From Streptomyces violens (GTDB taxonomy: Bacteria; Actinomycetota; Actinomycetes; Streptomycetales; Streptomycetaceae): DNA of 64,000 nucleotides. The notes under the pieces are model-generated. The model was not told the origin of the DNA and ran no database searches. It saw nothing but the letters and a program-made list of their open reading frames with translations. Below, piece by piece: positions 40,112-49,856 of the stretch; within the stretch, counting starts at the first letter, position 1, and the number at the start of each line of letters is the position of its first letter. Position numbers and translations under genes: made by a program. The DNA lies in contig NZ_JOBH01000020.1 in assembly GCF_000717745.1 (NCBI RefSeq), positions 1 through 64,000 on the forward strand, given 5' to 3'.

Positions 40112-42349
40112 TCACTCGCCGAGCATCGGGCGCCTGCCCTGCCCGGTCTCCTTCTCCTCCTCGTCCCCGCCGTCCGGCAGCGGGATTTCCGAGGACTCGC
40201 TCGGCGACGGGGAGGCCGACTCCTCGGGCGGCTCGCTGGTCTCCGACTCGCTGGGCGAGGGGGACGGCGAGGGCGAGGCGGACTCGGAGCTCTCCGACGG
40301 GCTCGGCGACGGGGACTCCGACTCCTCGGTCGGGGTCGGCGTCGGGGTGGGGGTCGGCGCGACCCCGGCACCGAGGTCGGTGTCCAGGTCGAAGCGGGCC
40401 GACAGCTCGCCGCCCAGGGCGTTCTGGGTGTAGGCGGCCCAGATCTCCGCGGGGTAGCCACCGCCGTTGACCCGGCCGCCGCCGCCCGCGCCCTTGAGCG
40501 TGACCTGCGGGTGCGGCGGGTCCGCGTCCTCGCCGAACAGGCCGACGGCGGTGACCAGCCGGGGCGTGTAACCCACGAACCAGGCGGACTTGTTGTCGTC
40601 CGAGGTACCGGTCTTGCCGGCGATGTCGTAGTCGGTGTTGCGGACGGCGGTGCCCGTACCGTCCTGGACCACGCCGGTCAGTACGGAGGTCACGGTGTCC
40701 GCGGTCGTACGGCTGAGGACCTGCCCGCCGATCGGCTCCGGCAGGTCGACGGGCGCCTCCTCGCCGCGCTGCGCGGAGGTCACGAGCTGGGGGGTGACCT
40801 TCTTGCCGTGGTTGTCGAGGGTGGCGTAGACGCCGGCCATCTGGAGCGGGCTGGCGCCCATCGAGCCGAGCGTCATGGCCGGGCGCGCGGACATCTTCTC
40901 CGCGTCCATGCCGAGCTGCCCGGCGGTCCGCCGCACCTCCTCCAGCCCCACGTCCACGCCCATCTGCGCGAAGACGGAGTTGACGGAGTTGTTCATGGCC
41001 GTCTGGACGCTGATCGGGCCGTAGTCCTTCTCGTCCTCGTTGGGCGGCGCGAAGCCGATGGCGCTGCCCTTCACGGGGCGGCGGCTGGTGCCGTCGTAGA
41101 CGGTGTCCGGGGTGATCGGGGTGCCGTCCTGGGTGGTGGAGTTCTTCTCCAGGGCGGTGGCGAGGATCAGCGGCTTGAAGGTGGAGGCGGGCTGGTAGTC
41201 CTCGCGGGTGGCGTTGTTGAGGTAGTGCTCCAGATAGCTCTTGCCGCCGTACAGCGCCACGACGTGCCCGGTCTCGGGGTCGACGGAGACCGCACCGGCC
41301 TGGGCGTCGGCGTCCACGTCACGGGTCTTGGGGTCGAGCTTGCTGGTCAGCTTCTCCTGGACGGCCGACTCCAGCGCGCTCTGCCGCTTCTTCTCGATGC
41401 CGAGCTCGATCGTCCAGCCGCCGCGTGCGAGGTCGTCCTCGGTGACGCCCTGCTTCTGCAGCTCCGCGTCGGCGAGCTTGACCAGATAGCCCTTCTGGCC
41501 CTTCAGGCCGGAGCTGGGCTTGGGCTTCTCCGGCACCGGGAACTTCAGGCCCTGCCGCTTCCCCGCGTCCAGCCACTTCATCTCGACCATGTTGTCGAGG
41601 GTGTAGTTCCAGCGCTCCTGGACCCGCTTCTTGCCGGCGTCGCTGGCGATGGCCCAGTCGTACTGGCTGGGCGCCTGGAGCAGCGAAGCGAGGTAGGCGC
41701 CCTGCTCGACAGTCAGGTCCCGGGTGTGCACGCCGTAGTACGCCTGCGCCGCGGCCTCGATGCCGTACGCGCCGCGGCCGTAGTAACTGGTGTTGATGTA
41801 GCCGGCCAGGATCTCGTTCTTGCCGAGCTTCTGGTCGACCTTCAGGGAGATCACGATCTCCTTGAGCTTGCGGCTGACCGTCTGTTCCTGCGTCAGGTAG
41901 TAGTTCTTCACAAACTGCTGGGTGATCGTCGAGCCGCCCTGCTTGCCCTGGCCGCGCAGGGTGTTGAGGATGCCGCGGGTGGTGCCCTTCAGGTCGACGC
42001 CGGAGTCCTGGTAGAACGTCTTGTTCTCGGCGGCGACGAAGGTGTGCTGGACGTCCTTGGGGATGTCGCTGATCGGCACGCTCTCGCGGTTGAAGCCCGT
42101 GCGGGCCAGCACGGAGCCGTCGGCGTACTTGTAGACGTTGCTCTGCGCGGTGGCCTGGCCGTTGGCGGAGGCCGGCACGTCGACGACGAGGTACAGGCCG
42201 ATGAAGCCGAGGATGCCCAGCAGGCAGACGGTGAAGAACGCGCCGAGCAGCTTCTTGAAGGTGAAGAGGCGGACTGTGCCGCCGCCTCTTTTGCGTTTCG
42301 CCCGGCGGCTGCCCCTCTTCTGTGCCCGTCTCGCTTCGGCTCGTCCCAT
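40112..42349 (-). CDS. Class A penicillin-binding protein (transglycosylase/transpeptidase)
   Basis: A 745-residue bifunctional cell-wall synthase. It has a basic N-terminus and one membrane helix at about 33-56. The GT51 domain shows catalytic E108 in AENKTFY and QGGSTITQQ. The transpeptidase has S389-T-F-K, S455-V-N and K579-T-G-T, all three active-site motifs intact. The last 90 residues are a Pro/Thr/Ser/Glu low-complexity tail outside the membrane. ATG 42349, starting MGRAEARRAQ, is preferred over GTG 42361, which sits on top of the GGAG sequence. It is convergent to the phosphatase gene. Confidence 0.93.
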   Translation of the reverse strand: MGRAEARRAQKRGSRRAKRKRGGGTVRLFTFKKLLGAFFTVCLLGILGFIGLYLVVDVPASANGQATAQSNVYKYADGSVLARTGFNRESVPISDIPKDVQHTFVAAENKTFYQDSGVDLKGTTRGILNTLRGQGKQGGSTITQQFVKNYYLTQEQTVSRKLKEIVISLKVDQKLGKNEILAGYINTSYYGRGAYGIEAAAQAYYGVHTRDLTVEQGAYLASLLQAPSQYDWAIASDAGKKRVQERWNYTLDNMVEMKWLDAGKRQGLKFPVPEKPKPSSGLKGQKGYLVKLADAELQKQGVTEDDLARGGWTIELGIEKKRQSALESAVQEKLTSKLDPKTRDVDADAQAGAVSVDPETGHVVALYGGKSYLEHYLNNATREDYQPASTFKPLILATALEKNSTTQDGTPITPDTVYDGTSRRPVKGSAIGFAPPNEDEKDYGPISVQTAMNNSVNSVFAQMGVDVGLEEVRRTAGQLGMDAEKMSARPAMTLGSMGASPLQMAGVYATLDNHGKKVTPQLVTSAQRGEEAPVDLPEPIGGQVLSRTTADTVTSVLTGVVQDGTGTAVRNTDYDIAGKTGTSDDNKSAWFVGYTPRLVTAVGLFGEDADPPHPQVTLKGAGGGGRVNGGGYPAEIWAAYTQNALGGELSARFDLDTDLGAGVAPTPTPTPTPTEESESPSPSPSESSESASPSPSPSPSESETSEPPEESASPSPSESSEIPLPDGGDEEEKETGQGRRPMLGE

Positions 42350-42604
42350 CGCTCGTGTCACTCCAGTCGTTCCGCCCCCAAATAACCCAGCCTCCGAAGC
42401 TAACCCCCCGGTGTCATCACATAGGCATCGATCAAGCCTTTTCCGGACGTGACAATCAGCACCTCGTTCCTGTGCAACCGTTCGAGGATTTCCGCATCCG
42501 CCCTTGCGCCGCCTCCTTCGTTCGACTTAAATAGCTATCACTTTGCTAGACCAGCGTAAGCACGCAAAGTACGGCCCGACCGCCGTACGGAACGGGGGAA
42601 CCCC

Positions 42605-43561
42605 ATGACCGACCACGCACCCACTCCGCCCGCCACCACCGAGCCCGACACCCCGACGCTGCCCGCACCGCAGGTCAGAGAGGTGACCGCGCACAGCATC
42701 CCGGGCGGTCTCGGCCTGCTGCTGACCGTGCTCGGCGTCTTCGCCGGCATCGCGCTGGCGATCCTCGGCGCCGCGTCCGCCTCGGACGGCAACAAGGCGC
42801 TGGGCGGCACGATGATCGGCGTCGGCATCCTGCTGCTGCTCGTCTCCCTCTTCTGCATGGGCGGCGTGAAGATGGTCGCGCCCGGTGAGGCCCGGGTCAT
42901 CCAGCTCTTCGGCCGGTACGTCGGCACGATCCGCACCGACGGCCTGCGCTGGATCAACCCGCTCACCAGCGCCACCAAGATCTCCACCCGGGTCCGCAAC
43001 CACGAGACCGCGGTCCTGAAGGTCAACGACGCCTACGGCAACCCCATCGAGCTGGCCTCGATCGTGGTCTGGAAGGTCGAGGACACCGCGCAGGCGCTGT
43101 TCGAGGTGGACGACTTCCTGGAGTTCGTCGCCACCCAGACCGAGGCAGCCGTCCGGCACATCGCGATCGAGTACCCCTACGACGCGCACGACGAGAACGC
43201 CCTCTCGCTGCGCGGCAACGCCGAGGAGATCACCGAGAAGCTCGCCGCCGAGCTGACCGCGCGGGTCGAGGCGGCCGGCGTCCGGATCATCGAGGCGCGC
43301 TTCAGCCACCTGGCGTACGCCCCCGAGATCGCCTCCGCGATGCTCCAGCGCCAGCAGGCCGGCGCGGTCGTCGCGGCCCGCCAGCAGATCGTCGAGGGCG
43401 CGGTCGGCATGGTCGAGTCGGCCCTGGACCGGATCAGCGAGCAGGGCATCGTCGAGCTGGACGAGGAGCGGAAGGCGGCCATGGTCTCGAACCTCATGGT
43501 GGTGCTGTGCGGTGACCGCGCCGCGCAGCCCGTCCTGAACACGGGCTCGCTCTACCAGTGA
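42605..43561 (+). CDS. SPFH/Band 7 (flotillin/stomatin-like) membrane protein
   Basis: A 318-residue protein. Two hydrophobic segments lie at about 36-58 and 65-85, and the SPFH domain follows at about 88-290 ([49 protein letters not shown]). SPFH proteins form membrane-bound oligomeric rings or cages that organise microdomains and regulate proteases. The ATG lies 7 bp after GGGGGAA. Its GTGA stop overlaps the start of a small DNA-binding-like gene by 4 bp, so the two are made together. Confidence 0.9.
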   Translation: MTDHAPTPPATTEPDTPTLPAPQVREVTAHSIPGGLGLLLTVLGVFAGIALAILGAASASDGNKALGGTMIGVGILLLLVSLFCMGGVKMVAPGEARVIQLFGRYVGTIRTDGLRWINPLTSATKISTRVRNHETAVLKVNDAYGNPIELASIVVWKVEDTAQALFEVDDFLEFVATQTEAAVRHIAIEYPYDAHDENALSLRGNAEEITEKLAAELTARVEAAGVRIIEARFSHLAYAPEIASAMLQRQQAGAVVAARQQIVEGAVGMVESALDRISEQGIVELDEERKAAMVSNLMVVLCGDRAAQPVLNTGSLYQ

Positions 43562-43821
43562 GCCCCCAGAGCGAGGAGCCCGGGACGCCGGGCCGGCGGC
43601 CGCAGCAGCGCAAGCAGATGCTGCTGCGGCTCGACCCGTCGGTGCACGACGCGCTGGTGCGCTGGGCCGGTGACGAACTGCGCAGCGCCAACGCGCAGAT
43701 CGAGTTCCTGCTCCGCCGCGCGCTGGCGGAGGCGGGGCGGCTGCCCAAGGATGCCGGGGCGATGCGGCGCCGGGGGCGCCCGCCCAAGACCGACGGGCCG
43801 CCGCCCCCGGAAGACGAGTGA
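43558..43821 (+). CDS. Ribbon-helix-helix (Arc/HicB-like) small protein coupled to SPFH
   Basis: An 87-residue protein with GTG start inside the SPFH stop codon. MLLRLDPSVHDALVRWAGDELRSANAQIEFLLRRAL fits a ribbon-helix-helix fold: a short beta strand, then two helices. Disordered basic (RRRGRPPK) and acidic ends flank it. It might be a transcription factor or, since no toxin is next to it, a partner of the SPFH protein. No known family name is certain. Confidence 0.78.
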   Translation: MSPQSEEPGTPGRRPQQRKQMLLRLDPSVHDALVRWAGDELRSANAQIEFLLRRALAEAGRLPKDAGAMRRRGRPPKTDGPPPPEDE

Positions 43822-43875
43822 CACCTATTCACCCGGCGTATACATGGCGTGGATAGCCCACGTAAGCTGGTCGCC

Positions 43876-44400
43876 ATGTCTATCGGTCATACCCTGCTGG
43901 GCCTGCTGGAGTCCGGACCCCGCCACGGCTACGACCTCAAGCGGGCCTTCGACGAGCACTTCGGGCAGGACCGCCCGCTGCACTACGGCCAGGTCTACTC
44001 GACCATGTCCAGGCTCCTGAAGAACGGCCTGGTCGAGGTGGACGGCATCGAGGCCGGCGCCGGGCCCGAGCGCAAGCGGTACGCGATCACCGACGCGGGC
44101 GTGACCGATGTGGCGCAGTGGCTGCAGCGCCCGGAGAAGCCCGAGCCGTATCTGCACTCCACGCTCTACACCAAGGTGGTGCTCGCCCTGATGACCGGCC
44201 GGGACGCCGCCGAACTGCTGGACACCCAGCGCGCCGAACACCTCCGGCTGATGCGCGGGCTGACCGAGCGCAAGCGCCAGGGCGACCTCGCCGACCAGCT
44301 GATCTGCGACCACGCCCTGTTCCACCTCGAAGCGGACCTGCGCTGGCTGGAACTGACCGCCGCGCGCCTCGACAAGCTCGCCCGGGCGGTACGCGGATGA
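43876..44400 (+). CDS. PadR-family transcriptional regulator
   Basis: A 174-residue winged-helix regulator: LLGLLESGPRHGYDLKRAF and YSTMSRLLKNGLVEV are the PadR DNA-binding core, and the C-terminal half is the helical dimerisation domain (YTKVVLALM). ATG 43876 is used; an upstream GTG at 43849 is possible. The 3' end overlaps the ABC ATPase gene by 4 bp (ATGA), so it heads a three-gene operon and probably represses it, the usual arrangement for PadR and drug or peptide exporters. Confidence 0.92.
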   Translation: MSIGHTLLGLLESGPRHGYDLKRAFDEHFGQDRPLHYGQVYSTMSRLLKNGLVEVDGIEAGAGPERKRYAITDAGVTDVAQWLQRPEKPEPYLHSTLYTKVVLALMTGRDAAELLDTQRAEHLRLMRGLTERKRQGDLADQLICDHALFHLEADLRWLELTAARLDKLARAVRG

Positions 44401-45083
44401 CGCCGGACGGCTCGATACTCGCCGGCGAGGGGCTGTACAAGACGTACGGGCACACGTCCGCACTGGACGGCGCGGACTTCTCGGTGCACCCCGGTGAAGT
44501 CGTCGCCGTCATGGGCCCCTCCGGCTCCGGCAAGTCCACCCTGCTGCACTGCCTCGCGGGCATCGTCCGCCCCGACTCCGGCAGCGTCCGTTACGACGGC
44601 CGGGAGCTGACCACCCTGCCGGACGCGGAGCGCAGCGCCCTGCGGCGTACGGACTTCGGCTTCGTCTTCCAATTCGGCCAGCTCGTCCCCGAGTTGACCT
44701 GCCTGGAGAACGTCGCCCTGCCGCTGCGGCTCAACGGCACGAAGCGGAAGGCCGCCGAGGCGACCGCCCGCGAATGGCTCGCCCGCCTGGAGGTCGACGA
44801 CATCCACGGCAAGCGTCCCGGCGAGGTCTCCGGCGGCCAGGGCCAGCGCGTGGCCGTCGCCCGCGCCCTCGCCGGCCGCCCGCGCGTCCTGTTCGCCGAC
44901 GAACCGACCGGCGCCCTGGACTCCCTCAACGGCGAACGCGTCCTGACCCTGCTGACCGACGCCGCGCGCGACACCCGCGCCGCCGTCGTCCTGGTCACCC
45001 ACGAACCCCGCGTCGCCGCCTACTCCGACCGCGAGATCACCGTCCGCGACGGACGGGTCAGGGAATCCCTGGCGGGCCTGTGA
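44397..45083 (+). CDS. ABC transporter ATP-binding protein (MacB/LolD-like)
   Basis: A 228-residue ATPase with Walker A GPSGSGKS at about 40-47, the signature SGGQGQR at about 145 and Walker B VLFADEPTG at about 164. The short MacB/LolD form pairs with FtsX-type permeases. It overlaps PadR by ATGA and the permease by GTGA, so PadR, ATPase and permease are translated as a chain. Confidence 0.94.
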   Translation: MTPDGSILAGEGLYKTYGHTSALDGADFSVHPGEVVAVMGPSGSGKSTLLHCLAGIVRPDSGSVRYDGRELTTLPDAERSALRRTDFGFVFQFGQLVPELTCLENVALPLRLNGTKRKAAEATAREWLARLEVDDIHGKRPGEVSGGQGQRVAVARALAGRPRVLFADEPTGALDSLNGERVLTLLTDAARDTRAAVVLVTHEPRVAAYSDREITVRDGRVRESLAGL

Positions 45084-47503
45084 CGACCCTGCTCGGCACC
45101 CGCCCCACCGGCTCCCGGTCCGGCCGCCCGCCGCACGGCCCGCCCGGCGGCCCCGCCGCCTGGCTGCGCGACCTCGCCATGGGCGCCCGGTTCGCGGTCA
45201 CCGGCGGCCGCGAGGGCTGGTTCCGTACAGCGCTCAGCGCCATCGGCGTGGGCATCGGCGTCGCCGTCCTGCTGCTCGCCTGCTCCGCGCCGACGGTGCT
45301 CGACGCCTGGCACGGCCGCGAGAAGGCCCGCGAGAACCTCGGCCAGCTGCACGAGCCGCGCGCCTCGGACCGCACCGTGCGCTACGCCCAGGCCGACACC
45401 ACCTTCCACGGCGAGCCCGTACGCGGCCGTCTGGTGCGGCCCGACGGCGCCCATCCGCCCGTACCGCCCGGCATCAAGCGCCTCCCCGGGCCCGGCGAGA
45501 TGGTGGTCTCCCCCGCCCTGCGCGAACTGCTCGCCGAACCCGGCAGCGCGCAACTGCGCGCACGCCTGGACTACAAGGTCGTCGGCACCATCGGCGACAA
45601 CGGGCTGCTCGGCCCGCGGGAGCTGACGTTCGTCGCGGGGCTGGACGACCGGTCGGCGGGCGAGGCGTACCGCATCAGCCGCTTCGGCAAGCTCTTCGAC
45701 CCGCAGCCGCCGAGCGCCCGGCTCGTGCTGCTGACCGTCCTGGCCTGCGTGGTCCTGCTGATGCCGGTCGTGGTCTTCATCGGCACCGCCGTGCGCTTCG
45801 GCGGTGACCGCCGCGAGGCCCGGCTGGCCGCGCTGCGGCTGGTCGGCGCCGACATCCCCACCACCCGCCGGATCGCGGCCGGCGAGGCGGTGGTCGGCGC
45901 GGTGCTCGGCCTGGCGGCGGGGCTGCTGTTCTTCCTGACCGGGCGGCAGGCGGTCGGCGCCGTCACCCTGTGGGGCGTCAATGTCTTCCCCGCCGACGTG
46001 GTGCCGTCCCCGGGCCTCGCCGCGCTGGTCGCCGTCCTCGTCCCCGCGGCGTCCGTCCTGGTCACGCTGTTCGCGCAGCGTTCGGTGACCGCCGAGCCGC
46101 TGGGCGTGGTCCGCAACCGCCCGGTGGCGCGCCGCCGGCTCGGATGGCGGCTCGCGCTGCCCCTGACGGGCCTCACGCTGCTCCTCTCGCTGGCCTGGGA
46201 CCCGCAGGCGGTCGTCGACGACTGGTTCCATGTCGTACGGCTCGCGCTCGGCGCAGCCCTGCTGCTCCTCGGTGTGACCGCGCTGCTGCCCTGGCTCGTC
46301 GAGGCGGTCGTGGCACGGCTGCGCGGCGGCCCTGTCCCCTGGCAACTGGCCGTACGACGGCTCCAGTTGAACAGCGGCGCCGCACAGCGCGCGGTCGGCG
46401 GCATCACCGTCGCGGTGGCCGGCGCCATCGCGATCCACATGGTCTTCACCACCTACCAGGCCGGTTACGCGCAGGCGTACGAGGAGTCGGCGCGCCGCCC
46501 GGTGATCCAGCTCAGCGGCGGCACCTCGGACGGGCAGGGGACCCGGGACGCACTGGCCACGCTGCGCCGCGCGCCCGGCGTGACCTGGGCGCACGGCACG
46601 GTCCGCGCGTCGGCGGCCCCTGCGGGCGACCGCGGCACCCGCGACCCCGACGGCTACCGCTCCGTCCGGACCGCCATGGTGACCGTCGGCGACTGCGCCG
46701 AGCTGCGGCGCAAGGCCCGGATCGGCTCCTGCCGGGACGGCGACGTCTTCGTGACGGAGAACCGGGGCGACCGCGCCACCGACCCCGCCTTCGTACGCCC
46801 CGGCGTGCGGCTGAACCTGAATCCGCCGGAGGGGTACGAGGTCACCGGCCCGCCGCGGCCGTGGACCGTGCCGGACTCCGCGCGCCGGGTGCAGGGCATC
46901 CGCCACCCCGGCGAGGACCTGCCCGGTGACGTCCTCGCCACCCCCGGCGCGCTCTCCCCGGCCCGGCTGCAGGACCCCACGATGGAGCTGGTCGTCGGCT
47001 ACGACAAGGCGCGCGAGGCCGAGGCCGTGGAGCGCATCCGCACGGTGGCGTTCCGCGTGAACCCCGGACTGCGGGAGCTGTCCGCGATCGACAACCCGCA
47101 CGACCGGCAGTACGACGGGGTGCGCACCGCGCTCTTCCTCGGCGCCGTGATCGTCCTGCTGCTCATCGGCGCCGGGCTGATCGTCTCCACCGTCGAGCAG
47201 CTGCGCGAGCGCCGGCGGCTGCTGTCCGTACTGGACGCGTTCGGCACCCGCCGCGCCACGGTGGGCTGGTCGCTGCTGTGGCAGACCGCGATCCCGGTGG
47301 CGCTGGGCCTCGCCCTCGCGGTGACCGCCGGCATCGGCCTCGGCACGGTACTGCTGACGCTGTCCGGCGCCGAAGTGCACCTGGACGGGGCCGTGATCGC
47401 GGGCATCGCGGGCAGCGCCGCCGGGGTGGTCCTGCTGGTCACCCTGCTGAGCCTGCCGCCACTGTGGCGCATGATGCGGCCGGACGGGCTGCGTACGGAG
47501 TGA
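45080..47503 (+). CDS. ABC transporter permease, FtsX-like, ten-helix
   Basis: An 807-residue permease with GTG start overlapping the ATPase stop. It shows an N-terminal helix (about 55-75), an extracellular domain, three FtsX helices (about 215-330), a central pair (about 360-420), and another FtsX set at the C-terminus (about 680-790). This is the duplicated FtsX layout seen in peptide/bacitracin-type or lipid exporters. The cargo is unknown. It ends 21 bp before the convergent oxyR gene. Confidence 0.9.
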   Translation: MTTLLGTRPTGSRSGRPPHGPPGGPAAWLRDLAMGARFAVTGGREGWFRTALSAIGVGIGVAVLLLACSAPTVLDAWHGREKARENLGQLHEPRASDRTVRYAQADTTFHGEPVRGRLVRPDGAHPPVPPGIKRLPGPGEMVVSPALRELLAEPGSAQLRARLDYKVVGTIGDNGLLGPRELTFVAGLDDRSAGEAYRISRFGKLFDPQPPSARLVLLTVLACVVLLMPVVVFIGTAVRFGGDRREARLAALRLVGADIPTTRRIAAGEAVVGAVLGLAAGLLFFLTGRQAVGAVTLWGVNVFPADVVPSPGLAALVAVLVPAASVLVTLFAQRSVTAEPLGVVRNRPVARRRLGWRLALPLTGLTLLLSLAWDPQAVVDDWFHVVRLALGAALLLLGVTALLPWLVEAVVARLRGGPVPWQLAVRRLQLNSGAAQRAVGGITVAVAGAIAIHMVFTTYQAGYAQAYEESARRPVIQLSGGTSDGQGTRDALATLRRAPGVTWAHGTVRASAAPAGDRGTRDPDGYRSVRTAMVTVGDCAELRRKARIGSCRDGDVFVTENRGDRATDPAFVRPGVRLNLNPPEGYEVTGPPRPWTVPDSARRVQGIRHPGEDLPGDVLATPGALSPARLQDPTMELVVGYDKAREAEAVERIRTVAFRVNPGLRELSAIDNPHDRQYDGVRTALFLGAVIVLLLIGAGLIVSTVEQLRERRRLLSVLDAFGTRRATVGWSLLWQTAIPVALGLALAVTAGIGLGTVLLTLSGAEVHLDGAVIAGIAGSAAGVVLLVTLLSLPPLWRMMRPDGLRTE

Positions 47504-47524
47504 GCCGGCGCGCGGCCCGGCGGT

Positions 47525-48484
47525 TCACCCCGCGATCCGTACCGGCAGCGGCCGCAGGGCCGTCCGCAGCGCCTGGGCGAACTCCTCGAACTCGCGCTGC
47601 CGGGCCGCGCCCGTGCGCATGGCCAGGGCGATCCGCCGGGAGGGCGCCGGATCGTCGAAGTATCCGGTGGTCAGCTCCTCGTTGCGGCCGGTCTCCACGC
47701 GCAGCGCGGTGCGCGGCAGCAGCGTGACGCCCATCCCGCCGGCCACGAGCTGGACCAGCGTGGAGAGCCCGGCCGCGCTGGTGGTCACCGCGGCCCCTTC
47801 GTCGCGCCCCGCCTCCCGGCAGATGTCCAGCGCCTGGTCGCGCAGGCAGTGCCCCTCGTCCAGGAGCAGCAGGTCCAGCTCCCGCAGCGCCTCGCGCGGT
47901 ATGTCGCCGCGGCCGCCCAGCCAGTGCTCCTTGGGCGCGACGAGCACGAAGTCCTCGTCGAAGAGCGGCAGTTCGGTGACGCCCGCGACGCCGAGCGGGA
48001 CAGCGAGCAGCAGCAGGTCCAGCCGCCCGTGCGCCAGGCCGTCCAGCAGCGAGGCGGTCTGCTCCTCGTGGACCTGGAGGTCGAGGTCCGGGTACGTGCC
48101 GTGCACGAGCTTCAGCACGGTCGGGAGCAGATAGGGCGCGACGGTCGGGATGACGCCGAGCCGCAGTACGCCGGTGAAGGGCGCGCGGGCCGCCTCGGCC
48201 TCCTCCATGAGGTCGCCGACCGCCTCCATCACTGTGCGTGCCCGGGCCGCCACCCGCTCCCCCGCAGGCGACAGCAGTACTTTGCGGGTCGTACGCTCCA
48301 GTAGCTGGACGCCGAGCGCGTCCTCCAGGGCCGAGACCGCACCGGAGAGCGCGGGCTGGCTCATGCCGATCTCGGCGGCCGCCTCGCGGAAATGCAGGTG
48401 CTCGGCCACCGCGGCGAACGCGCGGAGCTGCGAGAGCGAGGGCTGCCGGGGGCGTCCGGCGGCCGGGGTAGTGGGCTGGGCCAC
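47525..48484 (-). CDS. oxyR: Hydrogen peroxide sensor OxyR (LysR family)
   Basis: A 319-residue LysR regulator. The N-terminal helix-turn-helix (PSLSQLRAFAAVAEHLHFREAA) precedes a substrate-like domain with the two peroxide-sensing cysteines in GHCLRDQALDIC. GTG 48484 follows GGAGG. It is divergent from ahpC-ahpD, the standard actinobacterial peroxide module, so it should activate ahpCD when oxidised. Confidence 0.95.
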   Translation of the reverse strand: MAQPTTPAAGRPRQPSLSQLRAFAAVAEHLHFREAAAEIGMSQPALSGAVSALEDALGVQLLERTTRKVLLSPAGERVAARARTVMEAVGDLMEEAEAARAPFTGVLRLGVIPTVAPYLLPTVLKLVHGTYPDLDLQVHEEQTASLLDGLAHGRLDLLLLAVPLGVAGVTELPLFDEDFVLVAPKEHWLGGRGDIPREALRELDLLLLDEGHCLRDQALDICREAGRDEGAAVTTSAAGLSTLVQLVAGGMGVTLLPRTALRVETGRNEELTTGYFDDPAPSRRIALAMRTGAARQREFEEFAQALRTALRPLPVRIAG

Positions 48485-48614
48485 TGATAACCACCTCCGA
48501 TCAACACCACCGAGTCTAGCTATTTCCCTGATCAATGCACCCTGTGGCACTGTGGTGAACGTCCAACCCCCAGGAAAGCCCCAAAAGGGATTTCCTACCT
48601 TGCAAGGAGTGCGT
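48485..48614. promoter_or_regulatory. Divergent oxyR/ahpC promoter region
   Basis: A 130-bp region with an AT-richer core. GATCAA occurs at 48499-48504 and 48530-48535, three helical turns apart, on either side of TCTAGCTA. This spacing suits OxyR tetramer binding over about 40 bp. The ahpC ribosome site AAGGAG is at 48604-48609. The binding site is inferred. Confidence 0.5.
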
Positions 48615-49169
48615 GTGCTCACTGTCGGTGACAAGTTCCCCGAGTTCGACCTGACTGCCTGTGTCTCGCTGGAGAAGGGCAAGGAGTTCGAGCAGATCAA
48701 CCACAAGACCTACGAGGGCAAGTGGAAGATCGTCTTCGCGTGGCCCAAGGACTTCACCTTCGTGTGCCCCACGGAGATCGCGGCCTTCGGCAAGCTGAAC
48801 GAGGAGTTCGCCGACCGTGACGCCCAGATCCTCGGCTTCTCCGGCGACAGCGAGTTCGTGCACCACGCCTGGCGCAAGGACCACCCGGACCTGACCGACC
48901 TGCCCTTCCCGATGCTGGCCGACTCCAAGCACGAGCTCATGCGTGACCTGGGCATCGAGGGCGAGGACGGCTTCGCGCAGCGCGCCGTGTTCATCGTGGA
49001 CCAGAACAACGAGATCCAGTTCACCATGGTGACCGCCGGCTCCGTCGGCCGTAACCCCAAGGAGGTCCTGCGGGTCCTGGACGCCCTGCAGACCGACGAG
49101 CTCTGCCCCTGCAACTGGTCCAAGGGCGACGAGACCCTGGACCCGGTCGCGCTCCTCTCGGGCGAGTGA
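48615..49169 (+). CDS. ahpC: Alkyl hydroperoxide reductase subunit C (peroxiredoxin)
   Basis: A 184-residue peroxiredoxin. Peroxidatic C51 sits in DFTFVCPTE, and resolving-type cysteines lie at C164 and C166 in ELCPCNW. GTG 48615 follows AAGGAG. It reduces hydrogen peroxide and organic peroxides using AhpD as electron donor; ahpD follows after 6 bp. Confidence 0.95.
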   Translation: MLTVGDKFPEFDLTACVSLEKGKEFEQINHKTYEGKWKIVFAWPKDFTFVCPTEIAAFGKLNEEFADRDAQILGFSGDSEFVHHAWRKDHPDLTDLPFPMLADSKHELMRDLGIEGEDGFAQRAVFIVDQNNEIQFTMVTAGSVGRNPKEVLRVLDALQTDELCPCNWSKGDETLDPVALLSGE

Positions 49170-49175
49170 TCGAAC

Positions 49176-49709
49176 ATGGCACTCGATGAGCTGAAGTCCG
49201 CCGTTCCGGACTACGCCAAGGACCTGAAGCTGAACCTCGGTTCGGTGATCGGCAACAGCGACCTGCCGCAGCAGCAGCTGTGGGGCACCGTTCTGGCCTG
49301 CGCCATCGCGTCGCGCTCGCCGAAGGTGCTGAGCGAGCTGGAGCCGGAGGCCAAGGCCAACCTCTCCCCCGAGGCGTACACCGCCGCCAAGTCGGCCGCC
49401 GCCATCATGGCGATGAACAACGTCTTCTACCGGACCCGGCACCTGCTGTCGGACCCCGAGTACGGGACGATGCGGGCCGGCCTGCGGATGAACGTCATCG
49501 GCAACCCCGGTGTCGACAAGGTCGACTTCGAGCTGTGGTCGCTGGCCGTCTCCGCCATCAACGGCTGCGGCATGTGCCTGGACTCGCACGAGCAGGTCCT
49601 GCGCAAGGCCGGTGTCGAGCGCGACACGATCCAGGAGGCCGTCAAGATCGCGGCCGTCCTGCAGGCGGTCGGCGCGACGCTGGACGCCGAAGCGACGCTG
49701 GCCGAGTAA
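49176..49709 (+). CDS. ahpD: Alkyl hydroperoxide reductase AhpD
   Basis: A 177-residue helical protein of the carboxymuconolactone decarboxylase-like family. The redox motif C131-GM-C134 with H138 ([12 protein letters not shown]) is intact, giving the thioredoxin-like disulfide that reduces AhpC. Same operon as ahpC. A strong terminator follows. Confidence 0.95.
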   Translation: MALDELKSAVPDYAKDLKLNLGSVIGNSDLPQQQLWGTVLACAIASRSPKVLSELEPEAKANLSPEAYTAAKSAAAIMAMNNVFYRTRHLLSDPEYGTMRAGLRMNVIGNPGVDKVDFELWSLAVSAINGCGMCLDSHEQVLRKAGVERDTIQEAVKIAAVLQAVGATLDAEATLAE

Positions 49710-49731
49710 CACCGGCTCGCGCCCACGCATA

Positions 49732-49772
49732 CCGAAGGGCCCCGCGGACGTCATGTCCGCGGGGCCCTTCGG
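49732..49772. terminator. Terminator after ahpCD
   Basis: An 18-bp perfect stem, CCGAAGGGCCCCGCGGAC, with a 5-base loop. Confidence 0.9.
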
Positions 49773-49778
49773 CGTGCG

Positions 49779-49850
49779 CCCTGAAGGGGCGCGGGGAACT
49801 GCGCGAGCAACCACCGCGGCGCGAGAGCCGGGCGACAGGACCAGCCCCCA
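49779..49850. repeat. Abundant Streptomyces repeat (GGGGCGCGGGGAACTGCGCGA type)
   Basis: CTGAAGGGGCGCGGGGAACT and the bases after it match a second well-known dispersed repeat of Streptomyces chromosomes. It fills the space between the ahpD terminator and the AI-2E gene. Confidence 0.75.
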
Positions 49851-49856
49851 CGGCGG

